Shown: piece by piece, positions 25,059 to 33,430 of the stretch
Layout: every line of letters begins with the position of its first letter
Numbering within the stretch: position 1 is the stretch's first letter
Assembly (NCBI GenBank): GCA_964628685.1
Contig: CAZVNM010000003.1
Location: 124,001 to 188,000, forward strand
Length of the DNA stretch: 64,000 bases
Direction of reading: 5' to 3'
DNA from: CALMEC01 sp964628685
Lineage (GTDB): Bacteria; Actinomycetota; Thermoleophilia; Miltoncostaeales; Miltoncostaeaceae
Notes under the pieces: generated by a model
Seen by the model: only the letters and a program-made list of their open reading frames with translations
Database searches by the model: none
What the model was told of the DNA's origin: nothing
Position numbers and translations under genes: made by a program

Positions 25059-25913
25059 CTACAGGGCCACCGCGACCTCGCCCTCCAGCCGCCGGAAGAT
25101 CCGGAAGCCGATGAGCAGGACGCCGAAGCCGACGACCGCGCAGTAGACCCAGTCGGCCCAGTCCGGCCACACACCGGCGTAGACGATCTCGCGGACGCCG
25201 GAGACGAAGGGGGTCGCGGGATTGACGAAGTAGGCCACCTTGAGGATCGTCTCGTCGACGCGCAAGCCGGGGAGTGCCTCGTAGGTGTAGAAGATCGGCG
25301 TGAGGAAGAACCAGGGCACGGTGATCGCAGCGAAGATGTGCTCGACGTCCCGGAAGAACACGTTGAGAACCGACAGGATCATCCCCACACCGAGCGTGAA
25401 CGCAGCCAGGCAGATCAGGAAGAACGGGAGCGCGACCAGTTGCTGGTGCACCCTTCCGTTCACGATCTGGCAGCCGACGATCGCGATGAGGAGCATCGCT
25501 CCGGCGGTGACCCCGTTGGAGGCAACGGCGGTGAGCGGCACGAACTCGCGCGGGAAGCGGACCTTCTTGACGAGGTTTGCGTTGCCGACCATGCTGCTGG
25601 CGGCCTGCTGCACACCACCCGCGAAGAACGTCCAAGCCGCGAGCCCGGTGAAGAGAAACCACGCGTAATGCGGGATGTTGACGACCCGCCAGACGTAGTG
25701 GAACATCGCCGCGTAGGTCGCAACGAGGATGATCGGATTCACAAGGGTCCAGAGGACGCCGAACAGAGAGCCCTTGTATCGCTGGCGCACCTCCCGCTTG
25801 ATCAGGTTTCGCAGGAGCGGAGTAAACCGCCGGTAGTCCGCCAGTCGGCCGTCGGACGTCCGCACCTTCGACGAACCCGTCTCGGTCGTCGGATCTGCTG
25901 ACGCGTCAATCAC
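25059..25913 (-). CDS. wzm: Wzm: ABC-2 polysaccharide export permease
   Basis: Membrane half of an ABC exporter that moves a finished lipid-linked polysaccharide across the cytoplasmic membrane. The 284 residues have an N-terminal amphipathic start, the family motif LIKREVRQRYKGSLFGVLWTL near 37-57, and six hydrophobic segments. The block SMVGNANLVKKVRFPREFVPL in the second loop is diagnostic of the Wzm/TagG group. It is divergent to the ATPase gene wzt with only 36 bases between the two starts, and heads the minus-strand operon of transferases. GTG start; no clear promoter could be set for it. Confidence 0.95.
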   Translation of the reverse strand: MIDASADPTTETGSSKVRTSDGRLADYRRFTPLLRNLIKREVRQRYKGSLFGVLWTLVNPIILVATYAAMFHYVWRVVNIPHYAWFLFTGLAAWTFFAGGVQQAASSMVGNANLVKKVRFPREFVPLTAVASNGVTAGAMLLIAIVGCQIVNGRVHQQLVALPFFLICLAAFTLGVGMILSVLNVFFRDVEHIFAAITVPWFFLTPIFYTYEALPGLRVDETILKVAYFVNPATPFVSGVREIVYAGVWPDWADWVYCAVVGFGVLLIGFRIFRRLEGEVAVAL

Positions 25914-25934
25914 AGGGAAACGCCTCGCCCTCGG

Positions 25935-25940
25935 TAGAAT
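25935..25940 (+). promoter_or_regulatory. -10 box TAGAAT for wzt
   Basis: TAGAAT nine bases before the wzt ATG at 25950, in the 36-bp gap between the divergent wzm and wzt genes. Transcript expected to be leaderless or nearly so. Confidence 0.5.
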
Positions 25941-25949
25941 GGTTGATCG

Positions 25950-27209
25950 ATGCCGGAGGACCAGACAGGCGAGCGCCCGCTGAAGCGGCTACCCACGGGA
26001 GCCATCCGTTTGGACGGCGTCTCCCGGCGCTTTCGAATCCAGCACGCGCAGAATCGTACGCTCAAGACGCAGTTCCTGCGCCGAACCGGGGTCGAGACCC
26101 GCGACTTCTGGGCGCTCCGGAACCTCGACCTGGCGATTCCACCGGGCGAGTCCTTGGGCATCATCGGCCGCAACGGGTCCGGCAAGAGCACGATCCTCAA
26201 GCTCATCGCCGGCATCATCGGGCCGACGGGCGGCACCGTGAGGACGAGCGGAACCATCGCCTCCATGCTCGAACTGGGTGCGGGATTCCACCCGGACTTC
26301 AGTGGCCGCGAGAACATCTTCCTCAACGCGGCGATCTTCGGGATGTCCGAGAAAGACGTCACCAAGAAGTTCGACGAGATCGTCGCGTTCGCGGAGGTGG
26401 AGGACTTCATCGACTCACCCGTCCGCACGTACAGCAGCGGGATGCATATGCGATTGGCATTCTCGATCGCCAGCCACGTGCGCGCCGACATCATGCTCCT
26501 CGATGAGGTGTTCGCGGTGGGAGACGAGGCGTTCCAGCGGAAGTGTCTCGGCCGTATGTACGAGTTCCGACGGCACGGCGGGACCATTGTCTTCGTCTCA
26601 CACGACGCGTTCGCGGTCGAACGTATTTGCAGTCGGGCGATCCTGATGGAGCACGGAAAGATGCTCGTCGACAGCGTGCCCCGCGAGGTGATGGCTGAGT
26701 ATCATCGACTCTTGGCGGAGAATGACAGTCGGACGGGAAGCGTGGGAACGGCGGCGATCGCAAAGGCGGAGGACGGGTCGTGGGGCACCCGCGAAGTCAC
26801 CGTGTCCGCGCTGCGTCTCTGCAAGCAGAACGGCACCGAGGCGGCGTCGTTCTTCAGTGGCGAACCTCTCACAATCGACGTCGAGTACACGGTCCACACT
26901 CCAGTGGACTCACTCAACTTCTCGTTTGCAGTCAAGACGATGGATGGGCTGCATTGTTTTGGCACCACCACCGAAAATGAGGCCATCCTCCTCGCCGGGA
27001 ATGAGTCCGGCCTCCTCAGGTTTACGGTACCCAGCCTGCCGCTCCTCGAGGGTCGGTTCTCCTTGGACTTCTCGCTCGCAGACCTGGAAGGCCGGACGAC
27101 GTTTCATGCCGCGGAGAACGCGCACGAGTTCAGCGTGTTTCCTCAAAGCAGGGCGAACGGCATCGTGGACTTCGGCGGACGATTCGAAGTTCGAACGGTT
27201 CAGCGATGA
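25950..27209 (+). CDS. wzt: Wzt: polysaccharide ABC exporter ATPase with glycan-binding C-terminal domain
   Basis: ATPase that drives export by Wzm. The 419 residues have Walker A GRNGSGKST (73-81), the signature YSSGMHMRLAFS (about 160), Walker B IMLLDEVFAVGD (about 182) and the switch His in VFVSHD. Residues from about 255 to the end form an extra beta-sandwich (LTIDVEYTVHTPVDSLNFSF, GLLRFTVPSLPLLEGRFSL), as in the Wzt proteins of E. coli O9a/O8, where it binds the modified chain end and gates export. This implies a chain-terminated polymer, in line with the WbdD-like and methyltransferase genes nearby. Third codon positions are less G/C-rich than in the first 25 kb. Confidence 0.95.
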   Translation: MPEDQTGERPLKRLPTGAIRLDGVSRRFRIQHAQNRTLKTQFLRRTGVETRDFWALRNLDLAIPPGESLGIIGRNGSGKSTILKLIAGIIGPTGGTVRTSGTIASMLELGAGFHPDFSGRENIFLNAAIFGMSEKDVTKKFDEIVAFAEVEDFIDSPVRTYSSGMHMRLAFSIASHVRADIMLLDEVFAVGDEAFQRKCLGRMYEFRRHGGTIVFVSHDAFAVERICSRAILMEHGKMLVDSVPREVMAEYHRLLAENDSRTGSVGTAAIAKAEDGSWGTREVTVSALRLCKQNGTEAASFFSGEPLTIDVEYTVHTPVDSLNFSFAVKTMDGLHCFGTTTENEAILLAGNESGLLRFTVPSLPLLEGRFSLDFSLADLEGRTTFHAAENAHEFSVFPQSRANGIVDFGGRFEVRTVQR

Positions 27210-27255
27210 GACCCGTCGATGACATGTCGATCGCGACGACACAACCACGGTAATC

Positions 27256-28050
27256 TTGGCGACGGAACCCCTTACCTCGTACATCACGTCGTCAATCGGT
27301 CGGTTGGTCGATCTTGAGTACGACAGGATTCTGGGCAGTGGGCGGCGCATCCCCTGTCCGGTCTGTGGATACGTCGCGGATCGGAGCGGCTACCGAAGAC
27401 ATCATTCTGTTTGTCAGTTCGATGGGAGTCGCCTCGAGCGGTACGCATGCCCGCAATGCGACATCGTCTTCGGACCGCTCAAGATGCTGGATCTCACGCC
27501 TCGGCAACTCGCCATCGAGTACCGCATGTTGTATTCCGTTTACGAGGAGAACGATTCGACCGACGTTGAGATCCGAGCATTCCATGGTGGACGTCCGTCT
27601 CGCGGTGGCACCTTCCTCAACTGGGGCTGTGGTGCTTGGGCGCAATCAATCGCACGACTTCGCGACGAGGGCTACGACGTGTGGGGATTCGAGCCGTTCG
27701 CGCCGTCGGACCACCCCTTCATCGTGAACCATCGCGGCTCGCTGTCCGCGAAGTTCGACATCATCTTCTCGAATAACGTGATCGAACACGTCCAGGACCC
27801 AGTCCAGGCACTCCAAGAGATGGCTGAGCATCTCTCATCGAACGGCGTGATGGTCCGAGCCTCGCCGTGCTTCGAGCTGAGATACATGGATACTCGCTTC
27901 CACCTCTTCTTCTATCTCGGCGAGTCGTTCGATCGCATCGCAGCGCTTGCAGGACTCAACATCGCCGAGATGGTTCACGATGGCGAGTACATTCACGCGG
28001 TCCTCCACCGAGTCCCACTGGAAGGGGGCACGGCGGACTCTCTCACCTGA
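27256..28050 (+). CDS. SAM-dependent methyltransferase with N-terminal zinc ribbon-like Cys set
   Basis: A 264-residue class I methyltransferase. The N-terminal part has two Cys pairs, CPVCGY (about 34-37) and ACPQCDIVFGP (about 64-67), a zinc-ribbon pattern common in sugar methyltransferases. Motif I appears as FLNWGCGAWAQSIARL (about 118), followed by YDVWGFEPF and the motif FDIIFSNNVIEHVQDP (about 168), typical of the Methyltransf_23 group. The TTG at 27256 is the only start candidate in the open part of the frame, so the exact start is uncertain. It ends in an 8-base convergent overlap with the FkbM gene. It probably methylates a sugar of the exported glycan. Confidence 0.8.
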   Translation: MATEPLTSYITSSIGRLVDLEYDRILGSGRRIPCPVCGYVADRSGYRRHHSVCQFDGSRLERYACPQCDIVFGPLKMLDLTPRQLAIEYRMLYSVYEENDSTDVEIRAFHGGRPSRGGTFLNWGCGAWAQSIARLRDEGYDVWGFEPFAPSDHPFIVNHRGSLSAKFDIIFSNNVIEHVQDPVQALQEMAEHLSSNGVMVRASPCFELRYMDTRFHLFFYLGESFDRIAALAGLNIAEMVHDGEYIHAVLHRVPLEGGTADSLT

Positions 28051-29176
28051 GGTCAGCCAATTCATCGAACCCGTGCGGCCGTCGCACACCTGCGATTCCC
28101 CGCGCAACGAAAACGTTGAGGCCCTCCCACAGAGCAGGTTCAACGGGTAACGGGCCAAGGGAGCCAGAATGGCTAATCGAACCGACGACGTATCCTTCAT
28201 CGGTAATCTCTTCTAGAAGTTCTTCTAACGACTGATCGGCGGCCCGCGCGTTCGAGTGTGACCATTCGAGGATGAACGCGGCGTTCGGATTCCTACCGCG
28301 CAATTCGCGCCCTCCTCGCCAAACAGCGGCCTCATCTCCCTCGACGTCCACCTTCACCAGCGAGACCGACATCTCCGAGTCGATCGCATCGTCGAGGGTT
28401 GTCTGCGGAACGACCTGGGTGTTCTGCCGCGGATTCTCATCAAGTCTGGCGCGATGAGAGTACGGCGAGTGATCTGAGACCACCAGTTGCATCTCGCCGA
28501 GGGTCGATCCGACTGCGGTCGGGTGCACATCACAGAAGGCACCGTAACCGTTCACAACGACGGTCCGCTGAAGGGTCCTGGCGATTTCCGGGCTGGGCTC
28601 AAACGCCATAACACGACCGCCTGGCGTGACACGATTCAGAGCCGTCAGGGTTAGAACGCCAATGTTCGCTCCGACATCCACGACGTTGTCACCCGCCCTG
28701 AGCATATTCGCCATTATCGATCGGACGCCGGCCTCGTACCCCTCGGTGCCGTGTCGGGCCAAGAACGCAAGGAGCCCGGTCTCGTGGGACGGGATGACGA
28801 GGTCACCGACCTCCGCCACGAGTAGCGCGTCAAGACCCTCCTGGACGGGCACCATCTGGGTGAAGGCGAGCGACTCCTCAAGTGACGCCAGCCGTCGTGC
28901 TAGGGCATCCGAATGGTACGTCAGAAAGCCATCCAAGCGATCGAACTCGGCGCGGAGCGGCGTGTCATCGTCGCTCGTGGGCGACAGGTCGGCGAGCCGT
29001 GCTGACACCGCATCGATCGTCAGTGCCCGCGTGGTGTGGATCTCGGCAACGAGCCGGTCGAGCCCGGCTTCGAGGGCGAGGATGCGCTTATGCAGATCGG
29101 ATTCAGCGTCACCGACCTCCGCCTGATGTGGAACGAGGATCTCACGTATTCGGCGCGCGGCCCTTCGCATCTTCAT
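28043..29176 (-). CDS. FkbM-family methyltransferase with N-terminal coiled coil
   Basis: A 377-residue protein. Residues 1-125 are helical with heptads (DLHKRILALEAGLDRLVAEI, SDALARRLASLEESLAF); residues from about 150 form an FkbM methyltransferase: RAGDNVVDVGANIGVLTL (motif I), GRVMAFEPSPEIARTL, then VSLVKVDVEGDEAAVWRG, the family's signature. It likely O-methylates a glycan residue. ATG at 29176 overlaps the stop of the transferase gene before it (ATGA), which settles the start against an upstream ATG at 29194. The coiled-coil N-terminus is unusual for the family and recalls the chain-measuring rods of WbdD-type terminators. Confidence 0.85.
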   Translation of the reverse strand: MKMRRAARRIREILVPHQAEVGDAESDLHKRILALEAGLDRLVAEIHTTRALTIDAVSARLADLSPTSDDDTPLRAEFDRLDGFLTYHSDALARRLASLEESLAFTQMVPVQEGLDALLVAEVGDLVIPSHETGLLAFLARHGTEGYEAGVRSIMANMLRAGDNVVDVGANIGVLTLTALNRVTPGGRVMAFEPSPEIARTLQRTVVVNGYGAFCDVHPTAVGSTLGEMQLVVSDHSPYSHRARLDENPRQNTQVVPQTTLDDAIDSEMSVSLVKVDVEGDEAAVWRGGRELRGRNPNAAFILEWSHSNARAADQSLEELLEEITDEGYVVGSISHSGSLGPLPVEPALWEGLNVFVARGIAGVRRPHGFDELADLR

Positions 29177-30264
29177 GGGAGGATCTCCGCCCACTGGTTT
29201 CGTGCGAGGTCATCGTGGAAGAGATCGACGATATGCTGCTGCTCCGCGCGGATCCGGTCGGCGAATGCCTTGTCGCCGTTGACAAGCCGCATCGCTGCGT
29301 CCTGCAGATCCTGGTCAGAATCGCACCGGCCGGCCGTCGCCCGGTCTCCCGCCAGAACATGAAGCATCGAATCTCGACGATAGAGCACGGGCGTTCCGAC
29401 AACCATGGCCTCGATCGGAGAGTAGTGGAGGTGCCGCGGTTCCCGTGACGGATAGACGAAGGCATCGGCAGACGCGTACAGGTCGATCAACTCGTCATCG
29501 GACAGGTATTCGAGGACGGCATCGTCGTCGACGGGCCCGGTCTGACGCCCGAAGATCACGTGCGGCAGATCCGCGAACAGCCGCTTGATCTCGCGATAGA
29601 CATCGCCGTAGTAGCCACCCGATGCGATTCCCGGACAGAGGAAGACGGCCTTTCCCGACCCGCCGGACCAACGTTCCGAGTACTGATAGGTGTCGGGGGC
29701 GAGGGGGACCGCGATGGTGTGGGCATGATCGGCGAGCACCGGTTCCTCGATATCGGCGAGGTTGGCGTATCCCTGACCGAAGACGAAGCGATCGCCGATC
29801 CGCGCGATCTCCTCCAGCAATCTCGGGCGATCGGTCAGCGGCGGCAGGTCCGTGTACGTCAGCGGATCCTCCCGACCGAAGACTCGGGCGACGACGATGC
29901 CGTCGAAGTGCCGGGCCGCTTCGGAAAGTGGGGTCGTGTAGTACGAGAACGACGAGACGAATGCGCTGAAGTGCTCATTGATGATCGTCCGTTCGGTCGG
30001 CGACCAGCTCTCTTCGTAGAACGCCATCCCATTCAGGACGTCCAGGGCCGAGGCGTTCATCGTCAGGGCACCGTCGTACTCGTAGGTCACGACCGCGCTC
30101 CGGTACGAAGGATCGTGATCGGGCACCACCTTGGGGATGAAGACCTCCCACCCGAGTGACTGGAGGATCGGCACCTCGGACTGGAGAAGGGTCCGATGGT
30201 TGACCGCCCAGATCAATCGTCGGGGCCCACCACCGGCCGACGTGGTGTCCAGGGGTGTCGTCAC
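29173..30264 (-). CDS. GT4-like glycosyltransferase coupled to lectin gene
   Basis: A 363-residue GT-B-like enzyme. The N-terminal part opens RRLIWAVNHRTLLQSEVPIL and has an IPKVVPDHDPSYRS insertion; the donor half shows GKAVFLCPGIASGGYYGDVY, then LIDLYASADAFVYPSREPRH and a late SPIEAMVVGTPVLY block. The usual EX7E is stretched (the two Glu are ten apart), so this is an atypical subgroup. The GTG at 30264 overlaps the lectin-gene stop as GTGA, and its own stop overlaps the FkbM ATG, giving a three-gene unit lectin-transferase-methyltransferase. Confidence 0.75.
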   Translation of the reverse strand: MTTPLDTTSAGGGPRRLIWAVNHRTLLQSEVPILQSLGWEVFIPKVVPDHDPSYRSAVVTYEYDGALTMNASALDVLNGMAFYEESWSPTERTIINEHFSAFVSSFSYYTTPLSEAARHFDGIVVARVFGREDPLTYTDLPPLTDRPRLLEEIARIGDRFVFGQGYANLADIEEPVLADHAHTIAVPLAPDTYQYSERWSGGSGKAVFLCPGIASGGYYGDVYREIKRLFADLPHVIFGRQTGPVDDDAVLEYLSDDELIDLYASADAFVYPSREPRHLHYSPIEAMVVGTPVLYRRDSMLHVLAGDRATAGRCDSDQDLQDAAMRLVNGDKAFADRIRAEQQHIVDLFHDDLARNQWAEILP

Positions 30265-31307
30265 GCGAACTCCTCTGCGCGTTGGAGCGCACCCGTGAAC
30301 CGGCTCCAGAGGGCACGGTCCGTCGTCCGGACGACCACGTTGCCGTCGTCCTGGAGAACCAGGAATGCACCGGCATTGTCGTGCGTCGCGGTGTGTGCGA
30401 TGACGTCCCCGGATCGTTCGATGACGAAGTTCCCATCCAGTTGCATGGAGGCGGTGAGCGCCCCGTCCCCCGGTTCACCCAGCGTCCACACGACGCCATG
30501 CTCATCAGACAGCGCGAGTCGCCCTCCGGTGGCCCGGAGCACAAACCGACCGTCCTCACTCCGCAGCGTGCCCGCTTCGGTGAGCCGCTCGCCGGCACGG
30601 AGGAGGTGACCGGTGTACCCGCCGGACGTCGACCACACCAACCGGCCGTCCTGCATGAGTCGAAGAACACCATCGTCCCGAAGTTCGAGCGACGCCCCCG
30701 GGAGCCCGTCTGTCCCGGTCTCCCAACCCAACCCGCCGGGACCGAAGGTCCGAAGGTCACCGCGACGGTCCAACATCAGGAGGGAGCCGCCCTCCGTTAG
30801 CCCGGATGACCACACGGGATCACCCGCCGCGGAATACACGACGAGGTTCCCGTCGCTCGACTGCATGACGAGGGTGAACTCGCGGTCCGGCGAGCGCAGA
30901 AAGCCCCCTGGAACCAGGAACGCACCAGGATCGAGCCGCGCGCCAACGTAGCCACGACCCGATGTCCAAACGGGGTGCCCCTGATGATGGATCGCGAGAC
31001 CGTCGATATCGGACACATGCAGGCTCGCCTCGACGAACCCATCCGTCCCGGACGCCCACGTCGCCCGTCCGCGGACGTAAGCGACGAGGTTCCCGTCGCT
31101 CTGCATGACGACGCGATCATCCGGTCCGACGTCCGGCAGCTGCCAGCGAGACTCCCCGTCGAAGTAGAGCGTCAGGCCGTCCTCGAATGAGAGCTCGGTC
31201 CTGCCCGCCGCCGTCGCCAGCGCAAGCGGTGATCCGAGGGACTCGCCGGGACCGGCCCAGGATCGGGGCGCGTGTCGGTCGACAGGACTTTCCTGCGAGG
31301 CAGCCAT
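30261..31307 (-). CDS. bulb-type (mannose-specific) lectin repeat protein
   Basis: A 348-residue cytoplasmic protein without signal peptide or membrane helix, made of about three tandem beta-prism II (B-lectin) domains. The mannose-binding pattern QxDxNxVxY is perfect in QSDGNLVAY (69-77), has one inserted residue in QSSDGNLVVY (149-158), and is partly kept in QLDGNFVIE (289) and QDDGNVVVR (319). Trp-rich 'VWTSG', 'VWSSG' and 'VWSTSG' turns recur between them. The ATG at 31307 is chosen because a TAGAGT -10 box lies eight bases upstream; the frame runs open to 31478. It should bind a mannose-like chain made inside the cell, perhaps holding it for the coupled transferase and FkbM enzyme (inference). 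Confidence 0.85.
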   Translation of the reverse strand: MAASQESPVDRHAPRSWAGPGESLGSPLALATAAGRTELSFEDGLTLYFDGESRWQLPDVGPDDRVVMQSDGNLVAYVRGRATWASGTDGFVEASLHVSDIDGLAIHHQGHPVWTSGRGYVGARLDPGAFLVPGGFLRSPDREFTLVMQSSDGNLVVYSAAGDPVWSSGLTEGGSLLMLDRRGDLRTFGPGGLGWETGTDGLPGASLELRDDGVLRLMQDGRLVWSTSGGYTGHLLRAGERLTEAGTLRSEDGRFVLRATGGRLALSDEHGVVWTLGEPGDGALTASMQLDGNFVIERSGDVIAHTATHDNAGAFLVLQDDGNVVVRTTDRALWSRFTGALQRAEEFA

Positions 31308-31315
31308 TGGCGGTG

Positions 31316-31321
31316 ACTCTA
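31316..31321 (-). promoter_or_regulatory. -10 box TAGAGT, leaderless start of lectin gene
   Basis: TAGAGT on the minus strand, eight bases before the lectin ATG at 31307. It is back to back with the TATGCT box at 31364 on the plus strand. Confidence 0.55.
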
Positions 31322-31363
31322 CCGTCCAACCCGCCGCGTCGCCGGGGGACTGTGCGCTCAGGG

Positions 31364-31369
31364 TATGCT
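31364..31369 (+). promoter_or_regulatory. -10 box TATGCT, leaderless start at TTG 31376
   Basis: TATGCT six bases before a TTG that opens a 75-codon reading frame. The spacing is the one seen at many other genes of the window and is the main support for that small gene. Confidence 0.45.
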
Positions 31370-31375
31370 CGCGCC

Positions 31376-31603
31376 TTGTCCATCGCCGATCACCAGAACC
31401 TTGCGGACCAGCGCTTCGCCGCGATTGCCCGATCGCTTGTCGACGAGTTTCCTCGCACGACGACGCAGGTGCCGTCACAGGGTGTGCCCGTCACGGGGAT
31501 CGTTCCAGCGCGAGTCCATCATCCGGGTCTCGCCGAGCTTCGAGCCCGCTTGCGAACCTCGGTCATACGCGCCGACGCAATGGTCCGGCGCTTGGCGAAA
31601 TGA
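31376..31603 (+). CDS. small hypothetical protein (75 residues)
   Basis: Reading frame starting TTG with the sequence LSIADHQNLADQRFAAIARS and ending in a basic helical tail (LAELRARLRTSVIRADAMVRR). No family recognised, no signal peptide, no membrane helix. Support comes from the TATGCT box six bases upstream, from reasonable third-position G/C bias, and from its place in a 381-bp gap that would otherwise be empty. It stands between the divergent lectin gene and the perosamine acetyltransferase gene. The frame is open further upstream into the lectin gene, but that part is antisense shadow. Confidence 0.45.
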   Translation: MSIADHQNLADQRFAAIARSLVDEFPRTTTQVPSQGVPVTGIVPARVHHPGLAELRARLRTSVIRADAMVRRLAK

Positions 31604-31688
31604 GCTCCCTAGGCTGGATACCCAGGATCCATGCTCGCCGCAACGCCGCGCAGGTAATCGTAGTCGCCGAAGCCCGAGACCTCGGTAC

Positions 31689-32330
31689 ATGAGAACGCCG
31701 TCGGTCGCGGTGGTGGGAGCTGGAGGCCACGCCAAGGTCTGCATCGAGAGCCTCCTCCTCTCCGATCATGCCATCTCGGCGTGCGTCGGCCTCCCCGGAG
31801 ACCCTCCGAAGTGCCTGGGCTACGAGGTTCTGTACGGGGACGAACGGCTGAAGGACCTGTGGGACGACGGCGTCCGACTGGCGTTCATTGCGCTCGGCCC
31901 GAACGGGCTTCGCAGCCGACTGGCCGACTATGCGACCGGTCTCGGCTACGAAATCGTCAAGGCCATCCACCCGTCGTCGGTGATCTCCCCGACCGCGTCG
32001 CTCGGTCGCGGAGTCGCCGTCATGGCCGGAGCAGTGATCAATGCCGCCACGAGCATCGGCGACCTGAGCATCATCAACACCGGCGCAACAGTCGACCACG
32101 ACTGTAGGCTTGGGCGCGCGGTTCACGTCGCGCCACAGGTTGGTGTGGCGGGTAACGTCTCCATCGGAGACCGAACGTTCCTTGGGATCGGCAGCCGAGT
32201 GATCCCCGATCGACGGATCGGTGCCGACGTCATGGTGGGAGCCGGCGCAGCGGTCATACGGGACCTAGAAGACAAAGCACGGGTCGCCGGAGTTCCGGCC
32301 AGACCGATCAGGGAGAGTGGAGCGGGTTGA
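31689..32330 (+). CDS. perB: sugar N-acetyltransferase, NeuD/PglD/PerB family
   Basis: A 213-residue acetyl-CoA-dependent transferase that should N-acetylate a nucleotide-linked 4-amino sugar. The N-terminal Rossmann-like domain begins SVAVVGAGGHAKVCIESLL (nucleotide-sugar binding, G-A-G-G-H), and the C-terminal half is a left-handed beta-helix of hexapeptide repeats (ISPTASLGRGVAVMAGAVIN and onwards). The catalytic His is H137 in ATVDHDC. Its TGA overlaps the TTG of the aminotransferase gene (TTGA). Next to a perosamine-synthase-like gene, the best reading is GDP-perosamine N-acetyltransferase; UDP-bacillosamine-type use is the alternative. Confidence 0.8.
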   Translation: MRTPSVAVVGAGGHAKVCIESLLLSDHAISACVGLPGDPPKCLGYEVLYGDERLKDLWDDGVRLAFIALGPNGLRSRLADYATGLGYEIVKAIHPSSVISPTASLGRGVAVMAGAVINAATSIGDLSIINTGATVDHDCRLGRAVHVAPQVGVAGNVSIGDRTFLGIGSRVIPDRRIGADVMVGAGAAVIRDLEDKARVAGVPARPIRESGAG

Positions 32331-33430
32331 ATCGGATTTTCGTGGCTGAGCCCAGCTTCCTCGGGCGGGAACGCGAGTACGTCCTCGACTGCCTCGATAC
32401 GAACTGGATCTCGTCCAACGGCAAGTACATCGGTCTGTTCGAGGAGGCCTTCGCGAGCTTCGTCGGCACGAAGCACGCCGTGGCAACGAACAACGGGACC
32501 ACCGGGCTGCACCTGGCACTCGTCGCTCTCGGAATCGGACCGGGCGACGAGGTCATCGTCCCCACGGTGACCTACATCGCAAGCGCCAACGCGGTGCGCT
32601 ACACGGGCGCGACACCCGTGTTCGTCGACGTCGATCCGGAGACGGTCAACATCGATCCCGCACAGATCGAGGCCGCCATCACCTCCCGGACTCGGGCGAT
32701 CATGCCGGTGCACCTCTATGGGCACCCGGCCAAGATGCCCGCGGTACGTGACGTCGCCGCCCGACATGGGCTTCTCGTCATCGAGGACGCGGCTGAAGCG
32801 CATGGTGCCGAGATCGACGGCCACCGCGTGGGGTCCCTCGGGGATTGCGCGGTCTTCAGCTTCTTCGGCAACAAGATCATCACCACCGGCGAGGGTGGAA
32901 TGGTCACCACCGACGACGACGATCTTGCGCAGCGTCTCCGCCTCTACCGCGGCCAGGGCATGAGCACGGACCGTCGGTACTGGTTCGAGGTCATCGGCTA
33001 CAACTATCGGATGACAAACATCCAGGCGGCGATCGGCCTCGGACAGATTGAGACGATCGATCGTATCCTTGCCGCACGTGACCGCATCGACGCGTTCTAC
33101 GACGACGCACTCGCACCTTTGGATGACCGCCTGCGTCGACCCGTCACGCAGCCGGGTACGCGGCCGGTTCAGTGGATGTACACGATCTTCCTCCGGGACG
33201 GTGGAGAGGCCGAACGGGATGCCTTCATGGCCGCCCTCGACGCCGCCGGTGTGGAGACACGGCCGGTCTTCTACCCGATGCATCAGATGCCACCGTACGC
33301 AGAGTCCGGAAGCTTTCCGGTCGCTGACACTTGGTCGGCACGCGGCGTCAACCTGCCGACGCATCTCGGGCTCAGTGATGCAGACCTCCGACGCGTGGCC
33401 GAGGCAGCAGCAGGCGCACTGTCCACATGA
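32327..33430 (+). CDS. per: DegT-family aminotransferase, probable GDP-perosamine synthase
   Basis: PLP enzyme that aminates the 4-keto group of a nucleotide-linked 6-deoxysugar, using glutamate. The 367 residues match perosamine synthases closely: DTNWISSNGKYIGLFE at 24-39, TNNGTTGLHLAL at 54-65, VIEDAAEAHGA with the PLP-ring Asp154, and FSFFGNKIITTGEGGM with the PLP lysine K183. The TTG start at 32327 overlaps the acetyltransferase stop (TTGA) and follows the purine-rich GGGAGAGTGGAG. With gmd at 48922 making GDP-4-keto-6-deoxymannose, the product should be GDP-perosamine. A UDP-sugar substrate cannot be excluded from sequence alone. Confidence 0.85.
   Translation: MNRIFVAEPSFLGREREYVLDCLDTNWISSNGKYIGLFEEAFASFVGTKHAVATNNGTTGLHLALVALGIGPGDEVIVPTVTYIASANAVRYTGATPVFVDVDPETVNIDPAQIEAAITSRTRAIMPVHLYGHPAKMPAVRDVAARHGLLVIEDAAEAHGAEIDGHRVGSLGDCAVFSFFGNKIITTGEGGMVTTDDDDLAQRLRLYRGQGMSTDRRYWFEVIGYNYRMTNIQAAIGLGQIETIDRILAARDRIDAFYDDALAPLDDRLRRPVTQPGTRPVQWMYTIFLRDGGEAERDAFMAALDAAGVETRPVFYPMHQMPPYAESGSFPVADTWSARGVNLPTHLGLSDADLRRVAEAAAGALST

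Noticed and set aside
25914..25949. A leaderless -10 box for wzm on the minus strand
   Set aside because: No TANNNT at 6-9 nt before the GTG at 25913.
31187..31375. Upstream extension of the small frame at 31376
   Set aside because: Lies antisense inside the lectin gene and ahead of the probable transcription start.
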